Of a stretch of DNA of 7,734 nt, positions 1 to 6,472 are shown in pieces (the stretch's first letter is position 1; every line of letters starts with the position of its first letter). The stretch spans positions 1 to 7,734 of the forward strand of contig JAAYKS010000134.1 in the NCBI GenBank assembly GCA_012522285.1. Reading direction: 5' to 3'. Source of the DNA: Clostridiaceae bacterium (GTDB taxonomy: Bacteria > Bacillota > Clostridia > Saccharofermentanales > UBA5734). Made by a program: the position numbers and the translations under genes. Under the pieces are notes generated by a model. The model saw nothing but the letters and a program-made list of their open reading frames with translations. It was not told the origin of the DNA and searched no databases.

Positions 1-1170
1 ATGGCGGAACTCCAGGACATGCTCGCGGAGATCGCCGGTATGGACGCCTTTTCGCTGGCCCCCGCGGCCGGCGCGCACGGAGAGCTCACCGGGATGCTTA
101 TCCTTCGGGCCTGGCATCATAGCCGCGGGCAGGGGGAGCGCAACCTCGTACTGGTTCCCGACTCCGCACATGGGACCAATCCCGCCAGCGCCGCTGCCGC
201 GGGCTACGAAGTGGTGCAGATCCCTTCCGCACCGGACGGCACCGTCGACATCGAGCGGCTCCGCGCGGTCACACAAGGGCCGATGCGCGACCGGATCGCT
301 GGGCTGATGCTCACCAACCCGAACACGCTCGGACTGTTCGAACACAACATCCTACAGATCGCGGATCTCGTCCACGACGCGGGCGGACTGCTGTATTACG
401 ACGGAGCCAATCTGAACGCGGTCATGGGGAAAGTCCGGCCGGGAGACATGGGATTCGACATCGTCCACCTCAACTTGCATAAAACGTTTTCCACCCCCCA
501 TGGCGGAGGCGGTCCCGGCGCGGGACCGGTCGGCGTCAAAGCTTCCCTCGCGCCGTTCCTGCCCGCCCCGATCGTCATGCGCGAGCAGGGGGGAGACGGG
601 ATTTTGTCCCTCTACCGCCGGGTATCGCCCGGACCGCACTCGATCGGAAGGGTCCGGGAGTGGGACGGCAACTTCGGGGTGCTGGTACGGGCCTATGCCT
701 ACATTCTCTCTATGGGTGCGGAGGGACTGGCAGCCGCTTCGCAGGCAGCGGTCCTCAACGCCAACTACCTCCGGGTGCGGCTGTCCGACACCTTCCGCAT
801 CCCTTACGACCGAACCTGCATGCACGAGTTCGTGGTCGCGGGGGTCCGCTCCGCCGGCGATACACCGCCGCATCAGGGATCCACTCTCGATTTTGCCAAG
901 CGAATGCTGGACTACGGTGTGCATCCCCCCACCATCTACTTCCCTCTCATCGTTTCGGAAGCGATGATGATCGAGCCGACCGAAACCGAGTCGCCCGAAA
1001 TGCTCGACGACTTTGTGAATATCATGGAAACGGTGGCGGCGGAATCGATCGCGGATCCGGCACTCCTACACGAAGCGCCGTGCGACACACCGGTCCGGAG
1101 GATCGACGAAGTTCGCGCGGCGCGCTCTCCGATTTTGCGCTGGAAACCTGTGTCACCCTTTCAATTGTAA
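1..1170 (+). CDS. gcvPB: glycine dehydrogenase (decarboxylating) subunit 2, P-protein beta half, 5'-truncated
   Basis: This is the PLP-binding subunit of the glycine cleavage system P-protein. With GcvPA it decarboxylates glycine and passes the aminomethyl group to the lipoyl arm of H-protein in the cytoplasm. The 389 visible residues carry the family's hallmarks. The motif [12 protein letters not shown] lies near residues 53-64, [10 protein letters not shown] near 134-143, and [18 protein letters not shown] near 157-173, where Lys161 is the expected PLP Schiff-base lysine. Full GcvPB proteins are about 480-500 residues. The homology begins abruptly at base 1, so roughly the first 100 residues lie outside the window; the ATG at position 1 is probably an internal methionine. 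The gene ends at TAA 1168-1170. No hairpin terminator follows, only an AT-rich run, so some readthrough into the regulator gene is possible. gcvPA is presumably upstream, outside the window. Identity is very secure. Confidence 0.96.
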   Translation: MAELQDMLAEIAGMDAFSLAPAAGAHGELTGMLILRAWHHSRGQGERNLVLVPDSAHGTNPASAAAAGYEVVQIPSAPDGTVDIERLRAVTQGPMRDRIAGLMLTNPNTLGLFEHNILQIADLVHDAGGLLYYDGANLNAVMGKVRPGDMGFDIVHLNLHKTFSTPHGGGGPGAGPVGVKASLAPFLPAPIVMREQGGDGILSLYRRVSPGPHSIGRVREWDGNFGVLVRAYAYILSMGAEGLAAASQAAVLNANYLRVRLSDTFRIPYDRTCMHEFVVAGVRSAGDTPPHQGSTLDFAKRMLDYGVHPPTIYFPLIVSEAMMIEPTETESPEMLDDFVNIMETVAAESIADPALLHEAPCDTPVRRIDEVRAARSPILRWKPVSPFQL

Positions 1171-1217
1171 AAATTTTTATATATTTTGTTCACATTCTCC
1201 CTGTTTTGTCGGATAAT
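1169..1217 (+). promoter_or_regulatory. sigma-A-type promoter with UP-like AT tract for the regulator gene
   Basis: A -35 box TTCACA (1189-1194) and a -10 box GATAAT (1212-1217) are separated by exactly 17 bases. Each matches consensus at five of six positions. The 20 bases just upstream (about 1169-1188) are almost pure A/T, including AAAAATTTTT, and sit where an UP element would. The predicted start point is near 1224, giving a leader of about 50 nt before the GTG at 1276. The promoter begins at the gcvPB stop codon, so the regulator can be expressed independently of gcv. This is read directly from sequence; activity is inferred. Confidence 0.7.
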
Positions 1218-1262
1218 GGATGCGTTTGTAAAAAAAGGTCCAAAAGATACCGACACCACACA

Positions 1263-1270
1263 GGGAGGAG
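1263..1270 (+). promoter_or_regulatory. ribosome binding site fixing the GTG start of the regulator
   Basis: GGGAGGAG lies 5 nt before GTG 1276-1278. The two earlier in-frame starts are TTG 1186 and ATG 1216. Neither has a Shine-Dalgarno sequence; the TTG lies inside the promoter, and both are upstream of the predicted transcription start. This decides the start in favour of GTG 1276. Confidence 0.8.
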
Positions 1271-1275
1271 AGAAA

Positions 1276-2025
1276 GTGAACACAACTACAGAGTCGTACA
1301 AGAAAAGAGGCGAATCGATTCCGCTCCAGTCACATACGGGACCATTGGTGATTTTGGTGGGAGACAATTCCCGCATCACCACGGAACGAACCCGCTTCCT
1401 GATCCGGCACGGCCATCGCGTCGTGCGGGCTATTTGCGGACGGGAGGCGCTCGACATCGTCTCAGCCGACACCGCCTGCATCGTATCGGAGATCGAACTG
1501 TCCGACATGTCCGGATTCGATCTTGCCGGCCGGTTGCGGGCCCTCACGTCTGCGCCCATCCTGTTTCTGGCAGCTGGCATCGGGGATGAGCAGGTCGCCT
1601 ACGGTTTTGAACACGGAGACGATGTCATGACGCATCCAGGCAACCTGCTGGAGCTTGCGTTGCGGATCGACGCGCAAATCCGCCGAAGATACGCACTCCA
1701 CGCGATGGACCGGATGTCCTATCCGCCGCTCGTGATCGACAAAGAGATGCGGCTGGTCTGGGTCAACGGGCACGAACTCCCGCTCACGCCCAAGGAATTT
1801 TCGATCCTGACCGTGCTTGCGCGCGCACCCAACCAGCCGATGTCTGTCGAAAACGTGTTCCACAAAGTCTGGATCGGCAACGCGCCCTGCAATCGGCATG
1901 TGCTCGCGGTCAATGTAAGCACGCTTCGGAAGCATTTGGCGGAAGTCGTGCCCGGTCGCAATTTCATCCGAACCGAATGGGGATTCGGCTATACCTTCGT
2001 CTATCCCCCGATACCGATCGAGTAA
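1276..2025 (+). CDS. OmpR/PhoB-family DNA-binding regulator with a degenerate receiver domain
   Basis: This is a 249-residue cytoplasmic transcription regulator. An N-terminal receiver-like domain (about residues 23-135) precedes a C-terminal winged helix (about 150-245, with LTPKEFSILTVLA and the terminal GFGYTF signature of the OmpR/PhoB fold). The receiver keeps its fold pattern (ILVGDNSRI, DMSGFDLAGRLR) but lacks the switch residues. The phosphoacceptor Asp is Glu72, the conserved Thr is Ala99, the conserved Lys is His120, and the second residue of the acidic pair is Asn31 after Asp30. Phosphorylation is therefore unlikely, and Glu72 may mimic a permanently phosphorylated state. No histidine kinase lies beside it, although only one side can be judged. 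It has its own promoter and a strong SD before the GTG start. Targets cannot be read from the sequence; the neighbouring gcv and sulfur genes are only candidates. The family is secure and the phosphorylation-independent mode is inferred. Confidence 0.9.
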   Translation: MNTTTESYKKRGESIPLQSHTGPLVILVGDNSRITTERTRFLIRHGHRVVRAICGREALDIVSADTACIVSEIELSDMSGFDLAGRLRALTSAPILFLAAGIGDEQVAYGFEHGDDVMTHPGNLLELALRIDAQIRRRYALHAMDRMSYPPLVIDKEMRLVWVNGHELPLTPKEFSILTVLARAPNQPMSVENVFHKVWIGNAPCNRHVLAVNVSTLRKHLAEVVPGRNFIRTEWGFGYTFVYPPIPIE

Positions 2026-2040
2026 CCCTCGCGCCGGCAT

Positions 2041-2086
2041 AAAAAAGGCGGGTCCGTCCGGCAAGACAGCCGGTACGGAACCCGCC
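2041..2086 (-). terminator. intrinsic terminator between convergent genes, strongest on the minus strand
   Basis: Arms at 2047-2062 and 2069-2086 form a stem of about 16 pairs with two single-base bulges and a 6-nt loop. On the minus strand the stem is followed by six T residues (A6 at 2041-2046), a classical terminator 26 bases past the stop of the fusion gene at 2112. On the plus strand the stem ends 61 bases past the regulator stop, with a poorer tract (GGTTCCTTCTT), so it may also stop transcription from that side. Confidence 0.85.
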
Positions 2087-2111
2087 GGTTCCTTCTTCGA
2101 TTTGCCGTGTT

Positions 2112-4676
2112 CTAGATGAACAGCAGCGCATCTCCTTCTTCCGCAGTGCTCAGCATGCTGACGACGCCCCCGTATTCGACGCCGTCGATCAGCTCTTCCT
2201 GCTGGATCCCCATGACATCCATCGACATCGTGCAGGCCACGAGTTTCACACCATTGTCCAGCGCCGACTGGATCAGTTCCTCGAGCGACTGGATGTTCTT
2301 TTTCTTCATGACCGCACGCATCATGCGGGTGCCGACGCCTCCCATACTGAGTTTGGAGAGCGCGAGTTTTTTGGACCCCCGCGGCATCATGGCGCCGAAC
2401 ATCCGGGAGACAAAGTCCTTTTTGACCTTCACTTTTTCAGGTTTCCGGAGAATGTTGAGCCCCCAGAACGTGAAGAACAATGTGACTTTGCGGCCCATGG
2501 CAGCTGCGCCGTTGGCGATGATGAAGGTTGCCAGCGCTTTGTCCAGTTCGCCGCTGAATACCACCATGGTCTTTTCATGCGACGTTTCTTCGCCCGTGCG
2601 GAGGTTTCGGGTTCCCAATCCGATGGTCTCCGCAGCCTTGCGGTATCCTTTGCGGATCCAGTACCGCTCGGTGTGACCTTCTTTTTCCTTCCACAGCAGG
2701 TCATTCCCTGTTTTATTACACCAGGCCACGACATCCTTGCCAAACGCCGGATCGGTTACCGCGATTTCCAGGATGTCTCCCGCAGTCAATGATTTGATCC
2801 CGTCGCTGACGCGAAGGATGGGACCCGGGCACTGCAGTCCGCTCGCGTCGACGATCTTGGTCGCCACCGGCTTCGCGGCTTCGACCGGTGCCGCGGCGGT
2901 TCGGGTCACGGTTTCTTCGGCTCCGTCGCCTGTCACTGTGACATATCCCAGACAGTTGATGTCCGACGGGATGGGGGCATCGGTCCGGCATATCGCGTCG
3001 CCACTTTCCGCGACCGGCATCCGTTCGGATTCCTGGATGGCGTTGTAGAGTAAAAAGCCGCCGCTGAGATTGGAAACCCGGTCGAACCCCAGTTGTTTGA
3101 GGATGCGTTCCGCCACATAACCGCGCAGACCGACCCGGCAATAGATCAGGATGTCCTTGTCGCGGGGCAATTCCGCATGCCGTGCGCGCAGGTCGTCCAC
3201 CGGGAGGTTGATCGCGCCGTCGATGGCGCCCAGGTCGAATTCTTCCGGTGTGCGAACGTCGAGAATGACCACCTGGCTGCGGTCGAGTCCGTCCACATCG
3301 TGCCAGTGTTTGATGTGCGTCAGTCCGTCGAGGATGTTGACCGCGGTGAAACCGGCCATGTTGACCGGATCCTTGGCGGACGAGAACGGAGGCGCATAAC
3401 ACAATTCCAGATTCTGCAGCTGGTCCACGGTCGCGCCTAACTTGAGCGCGGTCGCGATCACATCAATCCGTTTGTCGACTCCGTCCACCCCGATCGCCTG
3501 TGCGCCGAGCACCCGGCGGGTCTCGGGAGAAAACAGCAATTTGAGCGTCATCTGTTGGCCGCCGGGATAGTAACCGGCGTGGGAAAGCGGATGGATATAG
3601 GTTTTCTCATAGGCAATGCCGGCGCGGGTCAAATTCTTTTCGTTGTATCCTGTGGAGGCCGCGGTCAGATCGAACACCTTGATCACAGAGGATCCGACGA
3701 CCCCTTCAAACGGAACGTCCAGTCCGGCAATGTTGTCTGCCGCGGTCCGGCCCTGCCGGTTTGCGGGTCCTGCGAGCGGCAGTAGCATCGGCTTTCCGGT
3801 CATCAGATCGATGGTCTCGGTCGCGTCGCCCACCGCATAGATATCCGGGTCGGAGGTCTGCTGGCGGTCGTCCACACAGATGCCGCCGCGCTCCCCGACC
3901 TCAAGGCCGCAATCGCGCGCAAGCTCGCTTTCCGGGCGGACGCCGATGCTGAGCATCACCATGTCGGCGGGAACCGGATCCCCCTCGTTGAGCAGCACTT
4001 CCAGCCCCTCGGTTGTCTGTCGAATACCGGTGATGGAAGAGCCAAGCATGAGATGGATGCCGTTTTGCTTGAGGCTTGCCTGCAGCAAAGACGCCATCTC
4101 TTTGTCGAACGGGGCCATGACCTGATCCAGCGCTTCAACCAGCGTGACTGAAATCCCGCGCTCGCGCAGGTTTTCCGCCATTTCCACGCCGATGAAACCA
4201 CCGCCGACCACGACCGCGCGCTGTACGTCCCCGCTGTCCACAAACTTGCGGATCCGGATCGTGTCCGGGACATTCCGGAGCGTGAATACACCCGGGAGGT
4301 CCCGTCCTTCGATCCGGGGTACAAAGGGACGAGCTCCTGGAGAGAGAATGAGCTTGTCATAGGTTTCGTCGTACTCGAGCCCGCTGTGTGTCTCCCGGAC
4401 GTGGACCTTCTTGGCGGTCCGGTCAATGCTGACCACTTCGCTGTTCACCCGCACGTCGAGGTTGAAGCGGGCACGCATGGCCTCCGGGGTCTGGACGAGC
4501 AATTGCTCTTCCTGCTTGATCACGTCTCCGATATAGTAAGGCAATCCGCAGTTCGCATAGGAAATGTGCTCTCCGCGTTCAAACAGGATGATCTGCGCGG
4601 ATTCGTCCAACCTGCGCAGCCTTGCGGCGGCACTTGCGCCTCCGGCCACACCACCCACAATCAATACTTTCGCCAT
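2112..4676 (-). CDS. four-module sulfur redox protein: CoA-disulfide/persulfide reductase - rhodanese - TusA - DsrE2
   Basis: This is an 854-residue cytoplasmic fusion. Residues 1-450 are a pyridine-nucleotide-disulfide oxidoreductase of the CoA-disulfide reductase/NAD(P)H sulfur reductase type. They contain FAD site VGGVAGGASAAARLRR (7-22), single redox Cys43 in SYANCGLPYY, NAD(P)H site VVVGGGFIGVEMAENL (155-170) and LCYAPPFSSAKDPVN (425-439). A rhodanese domain (about 462-550) has active Cys513 in IYCRVGLRGY. A TusA domain (about 606-680) has Cys616 in GLQCPGPI. A DsrE2 domain (about 702-854) has FTFWGLNIL and Cys815 in ACTMSMDVMG. The expected role is NAD(P)H-driven reduction of CoA disulfide or CoA persulfide, with sulfane sulfur relayed through the rhodanese, TusA and DsrE cysteines. 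Every module keeps its catalytic cysteine. The linker at 555-605 has two extra cysteines (563, 575). SD GGAG (4683-4686) lies 6 nt before the ATG. The upstream neighbour is thioredoxin, beyond a terminator. Domain calls are secure; substrate and sulfur relay are inferred. Confidence 0.95.
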   Translation of the reverse strand: MAKVLIVGGVAGGASAAARLRRLDESAQIILFERGEHISYANCGLPYYIGDVIKQEEQLLVQTPEAMRARFNLDVRVNSEVVSIDRTAKKVHVRETHSGLEYDETYDKLILSPGARPFVPRIEGRDLPGVFTLRNVPDTIRIRKFVDSGDVQRAVVVGGGFIGVEMAENLRERGISVTLVEALDQVMAPFDKEMASLLQASLKQNGIHLMLGSSITGIRQTTEGLEVLLNEGDPVPADMVMLSIGVRPESELARDCGLEVGERGGICVDDRQQTSDPDIYAVGDATETIDLMTGKPMLLPLAGPANRQGRTAADNIAGLDVPFEGVVGSSVIKVFDLTAASTGYNEKNLTRAGIAYEKTYIHPLSHAGYYPGGQQMTLKLLFSPETRRVLGAQAIGVDGVDKRIDVIATALKLGATVDQLQNLELCYAPPFSSAKDPVNMAGFTAVNILDGLTHIKHWHDVDGLDRSQVVILDVRTPEEFDLGAIDGAINLPVDDLRARHAELPRDKDILIYCRVGLRGYVAERILKQLGFDRVSNLSGGFLLYNAIQESERMPVAESGDAICRTDAPIPSDINCLGYVTVTGDGAEETVTRTAAAPVEAAKPVATKIVDASGLQCPGPILRVSDGIKSLTAGDILEIAVTDPAFGKDVVAWCNKTGNDLLWKEKEGHTERYWIRKGYRKAAETIGLGTRNLRTGEETSHEKTMVVFSGELDKALATFIIANGAAAMGRKVTLFFTFWGLNILRKPEKVKVKKDFVSRMFGAMMPRGSKKLALSKLSMGGVGTRMMRAVMKKKNIQSLEELIQSALDNGVKLVACTMSMDVMGIQQEELIDGVEYGGVVSMLSTAEEGDALLFI

Positions 4677-4737
4677 GACTCTCTCCTCTCATGCCCGACG
4701 GTCCGTTTCCGCCCGGGACCCGATCCATTCTTTCCGG

Positions 4738-4775
4738 AAAAAAGCCGAACGGTCTTTTAAAGGAATCCGTTCGGC
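4738..4775 (-). terminator. intrinsic terminator after the thioredoxin gene
   Basis: A perfect 9-bp stem, GCCGAACGG (4744-4752) with CCGTTCGGC (4767-4775), closes a 14-nt loop. On the minus strand it is followed by six T residues (A6 at 4738-4743). It sits about 30 bases past the thioredoxin stop and about 60 bases before the start of the fusion gene, so it separates, or attenuates transcription between, the two co-oriented genes. Confidence 0.85.
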
Positions 4776-4805
4776 GTAATCATATCCCGGTTGCCCGGCG
4801 TCCGC

Positions 4806-5126
4806 CTAGCGGGCCAGCATATCGGAATAAGCCTGCTTGGACTGTGCGCCGACGCTCTTGGCCGTAACCTTGCCGTCCTTGATGACTACGACGGTGGGAA
4901 TGCTCATAATGCCGAATTTTCCGGCGAGATCGGGCTGGTCGTCCACATTGACTTTGCATATCTTCGCCTTGTCGACATATTCATCCGCGAGAGATTCAAT
5001 CGTCGGTGCCACCATGCGGCAGGGCATACACCAGGAAGCCCAAAAATCGATCAGCACGGGCTTATCTGACTGGAGTACCTCCTGGTCGAAATTGCCACTC
5101 GTCAGTTCTAAAACATTCTTATTCAT
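4806..5126 (-). CDS. trxA: thioredoxin
   Basis: This is a small cytoplasmic dithiol oxidoreductase that reduces protein disulfides using electrons from thioredoxin reductase. The protein is a single thioredoxin fold of 106 residues, normal for the family. It has the FWASWCMPC active site (Cys33 and Cys36 counted from the chosen start) and the cis-proline loop SIPTVVV. The CxxC dipeptide is Met-Pro instead of the usual Gly-Pro, a change that can shift redox potential. There are two possible ATGs, at 5132 and 5126. The SD GGAG (5134-5137) is only 1 nt from the first and 7 nt from the second, so MNKNVLEL (5126) is preferred. It has its own -10 box at 5168-5173 and a terminator at 4738-4775, so it looks monocistronic. 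It sits between the nucleotidyltransferase and the sulfur redox fusion; a role in reducing the fusion's cysteine persulfides is plausible but inferred. Confidence 0.95.
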   Translation of the reverse strand: MNKNVLELTSGNFDQEVLQSDKPVLIDFWASWCMPCRMVAPTIESLADEYVDKAKICKVNVDDQPDLAGKFGIMSIPTVVVIKDGKVTAKSVGAQSKQAYSDMLAR

Positions 5127-5145
5127 GTGCATTCTCCTTTCGTCG

Positions 5146-5166
5146 CGAAACGTTTTCTTTGTTTCG
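5146..5166 (-). repeat. inverted repeat in the thioredoxin 5' leader
   Basis: CGAAAC (5146-5151) and GTTTCG (5161-5166) form a 6-bp inverted repeat around a 9-base A/T-rich spacer. It lies just downstream of the predicted -10 box and upstream of the SD, so it could be an operator half-site pair or a weak mRNA hairpin. Six base pairs is short and may be chance. Confidence 0.35.
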
Positions 5167-5167
5167 A

Positions 5168-5173
5168 ATTATA
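5168..5173 (-). promoter_or_regulatory. -10 box of the thioredoxin promoter
   Basis: On the minus strand this reads TATAAT, a perfect consensus. It lies 42 bases before the preferred thioredoxin ATG and within the 78-base gap after the nucleotidyltransferase stop. I see no good -35 hexamer at 16-18 bases upstream (TTACTC is the nearest), so activity may depend on another factor. Confidence 0.55.
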
Positions 5174-5204
5174 GAGAATGCACTCGCTGGAGTAAGTGAC
5201 ATAA

Positions 5205-6056
5205 TCACGATCCACAATGCAACTGACGTTCCACCCATCCACTGCTATAGGTGTCGGTTGCGACGGGGTATGGAAGCTGATATGCTTCCGACACATGTCT
5301 AGCAAGCGTGCGGAACAGATCCATTGTCGCAAACAATGCGCTCGGCAGGGCGGTTTCCGAATACGTCGCAAAGGATTGCGTCAATCCGGATATGACGGGT
5401 TCATCCGCCCAGCGGTCAAGAAATCTGCCGCCGAACCAGGTGTCATATTCCGGGCCATGTACCGCATGTTCGTATTGCTCGATCATCCACAGCAACTTGG
5501 TTTTCATGTATACGTCGATACAGTATTTTGCTACCCATAATTCACCACGCAACCATTTCTTGGTCGACCACATGGCATGGAACCAGAAGTCCTGTACCAG
5601 GTTGCCAAACGTGTCGGCGGACGGAATCTCGTATCGGTCGGTCGGAACCGGTTCGAGCAACGGCCAGTCATATCCGGTTTTGTCGAGCAAAACCCGGTAT
5701 CCTCTACACAGCAAAGCGTTGGCTTCGCCTCCGGACAGCGCCGCGTGAACGGTTGCCCTGGACAATATCAGGAAGTCGACATCCATTGCATCGTCGAAAA
5801 CCACACGTCGCTCGAGATCCCCGCCGATCGTCGGTTCTACAAAGGACAGGCGAAGTGTACCGATCTGTTCGAGCCACGAATCCGTGAACAAGAAGTTCTC
5901 TGGCTCGTCGACGACCAGCACCACATCCAGATCCGAAAACACATCTGCGGGCACCTCGGCTCGGGCATGTGATCCGATCAGCACCACCGCAGAGATACGG
6001 GCATCACCCTTTCCATAATTGACGATCTGCTCCAACAAACCAGTCTGTGGGACCAT
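5205..6056 (-). CDS. ANT(6)-type aminoglycoside nucleotidyltransferase homologue
   Basis: This 283-residue protein spans the usual length of the streptomycin/aminoglycoside 6-adenylyltransferase family (AadK/AadE-like), which transfers AMP from ATP to an aminoglycoside hydroxyl. The nucleotidyltransferase core is GSHARAEVPADVFSDLDVVLVV (about 28-49), with the GS pair at 28-29 and metal-binding Asp42 and Asp44. A further acidic strand, DVDFLIL, begins at Asp92. The C-terminal helical domain carries FWFHAMWSTKKWLRGEL (157-172), typical of the family. The catalytic residues appear intact, so it should be an active transferase, but the substrate and any resistance phenotype cannot be read from sequence. 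Start ATG 6054-6056 is supported by GGAGGAGGG (6063-6071). It has its own promoter and no adjacent mobile-element genes. It ends 78 bases before the preferred thioredoxin start with no obvious terminator, so some cotranscription with trxA is possible. Confidence 0.88.
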   Translation of the reverse strand: MVPQTGLLEQIVNYGKGDARISAVVLIGSHARAEVPADVFSDLDVVLVVDEPENFLFTDSWLEQIGTLRLSFVEPTIGGDLERRVVFDDAMDVDFLILSRATVHAALSGGEANALLCRGYRVLLDKTGYDWPLLEPVPTDRYEIPSADTFGNLVQDFWFHAMWSTKKWLRGELWVAKYCIDVYMKTKLLWMIEQYEHAVHGPEYDTWFGGRFLDRWADEPVISGLTQSFATYSETALPSALFATMDLFRTLARHVSEAYQLPYPVATDTYSSGWVERQLHCGS

Positions 6057-6103
6057 GCCTATCCCTCCTCCATATGACTAAAGGGACAATACTGAATACG
6101 TAT

Positions 6104-6132
6104 ATTATAACTGTAGGTGCTTACCAGGTGAA
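6104..6132 (-). promoter_or_regulatory. promoter of the nucleotidyltransferase gene
   Basis: On the minus strand, TTCACC (6127-6132) and a perfect TATAAT (6104-6109) are spaced by 17 bases, the optimum. The predicted start point is near 6097, giving a leader of about 40 nt before ATG 6056 with its strong SD. It overlaps the last codons of the probable gene remnant upstream. Confidence 0.65.
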
Positions 6133-6381
6133 TTTTCCATTACTTCCTTCAAAAAGTGGGGATACATATCCTTATACTCAGTGGATAAAGCCACAAACTG
6201 TACAGACGAAAACGCCCGTATTTTCAAGCATCGCTTCGTCCTCTTTTAGTAGCGGGTCAAGGGTGACCTTAAAACGCGTATCACTATTTCGCTCCAGAGC
6301 AGCGCACGAAGCGATACTTAGAATCCGGGTCCTAAATTCGTTGCTTATGTATGCAAAACGGGGGTATAGTGAACTTACAGT
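6108..6381 (-). pseudogene. possible rubrerythrin-like gene remnant
   Basis: The minus strand holds 67 stop-free codons (6381 down to 6181) with no usable start. They contain LSIASCAALERNSDTRF and end in GVFVCTVCGFIH just before a TGA. The ending is a rubredoxin-type CxxCG knuckle. The segment before it resembles the last helix of a rubrerythrin ferritin-like domain (family pattern A-x-x-E-x-x-H-x-x-R-[FY]), but with Ser where the iron-ligand His should be. A one-base frame change at about 6180 opens 24 more codons (6179-6108), starting EYKDMYPHFLKEV. That resembles the EYxxMYPxF segment of rubrerythrins, yet it normally precedes, not follows, the rubredoxin knuckle. The missing start, missing second CPxC, frame change and scrambled order all point to a decayed or rearranged fragment. 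Rubrerythrin is a peroxide-scavenging diiron protein of anaerobes. The assignment rests on short motifs and could be coincidence. Confidence 0.4.
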
Positions 6382-6387
6382 TTAACA

Positions 6388-6406
6388 ACATGCCTGCATG
6401 TATAAA
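6388..6406 (+). promoter_or_regulatory. inverted repeat overlapping a possible -10 box
   Basis: ACATGC (6388-6393) and GCATGT (6396-6401) are perfect inverted arms around CT. The right arm runs into TATAAA (6401-6406), a possible -10 element about 70 bases before the hydrolase-like start. No convincing -35 hexamer is correctly spaced (TTACAG at 6375-6380 is 20 bases away). It could be an operator for a repressor over this promoter. Evidence is weak. Confidence 0.3.
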
Positions 6407-6472
6407 TGTATCGTCCTGGCTCGCGACATTTGAATCATTGCATACCGTTCCAGAATCAGAAGGAAGAACAAA

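Larger units (their letters stand above)
6057..6472. other. 416-base region without an intact gene, between divergent genes
   Basis: This gap separates the minus-strand nucleotidyltransferase from the plus-strand hydrolase-like gene. It contains the nucleotidyltransferase SD and promoter, a minus-strand stretch that looks like decayed rubrerythrin-type coding sequence (6108-6381), a 14-base inverted repeat with an overlapping TATAAA (6388-6406), and the SD of the hydrolase-like gene. Base composition is clearly more A/T-rich than the flanking genes. A 112-codon plus-strand open frame across 6047-6385 has no recognisable domain, reads as serine-rich low-complexity protein, and is better explained as the antisense of the remnant. 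Confidence 0.6.

Noticed and set aside
352..924. 190-codon open frame on the minus strand inside gcvPB
   Set aside because: It lies wholly opposite the highly conserved GcvPB coding sequence, has no recognisable domain, and is the kind of antisense frame expected in GC-rich coding DNA.
1169..1188. AAAAATTTTT run after gcvPB as a possible terminator
   Set aside because: There is no GC-rich stem before it, and its placement directly upstream of a -35 box fits an UP-like element better.
1186..1275. N-terminal extension of the regulator from TTG 1186 or ATG 1216
   Set aside because: The TTG lies in the promoter, both starts are upstream of the predicted transcription start, and neither has an SD, whereas GTG 1276 has GGGAGGAG at ideal spacing.
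660..1589. 309-codon plus-strand frame bridging gcvPB and the regulator
   Set aside because: It is the wrong frame of both real genes, is low complexity and rich in Arg, Gly and His, and crosses the promoter and leader of the regulator.
1462..2064. 200-codon minus-strand open frame over the regulator
   Set aside because: It overlaps the regulator's receiver and winged-helix coding and extends into the terminator. No domain or SD supports it.
2716..3402. 228-codon minus-strand frame inside the sulfur redox fusion
   Set aside because: It is an alternative frame of the rhodanese-TusA coding region. It is Arg/Gly/His-rich with no domain, while the main frame shows clear catalytic motifs.
6047..6385. 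112-codon plus-strand open frame in the gap before the hydrolase-like gene
   Set aside because: It starts inside the nucleotidyltransferase on the opposite strand, has no domain, and its serine-rich stretch is what the antisense of an acidic helical segment would give.
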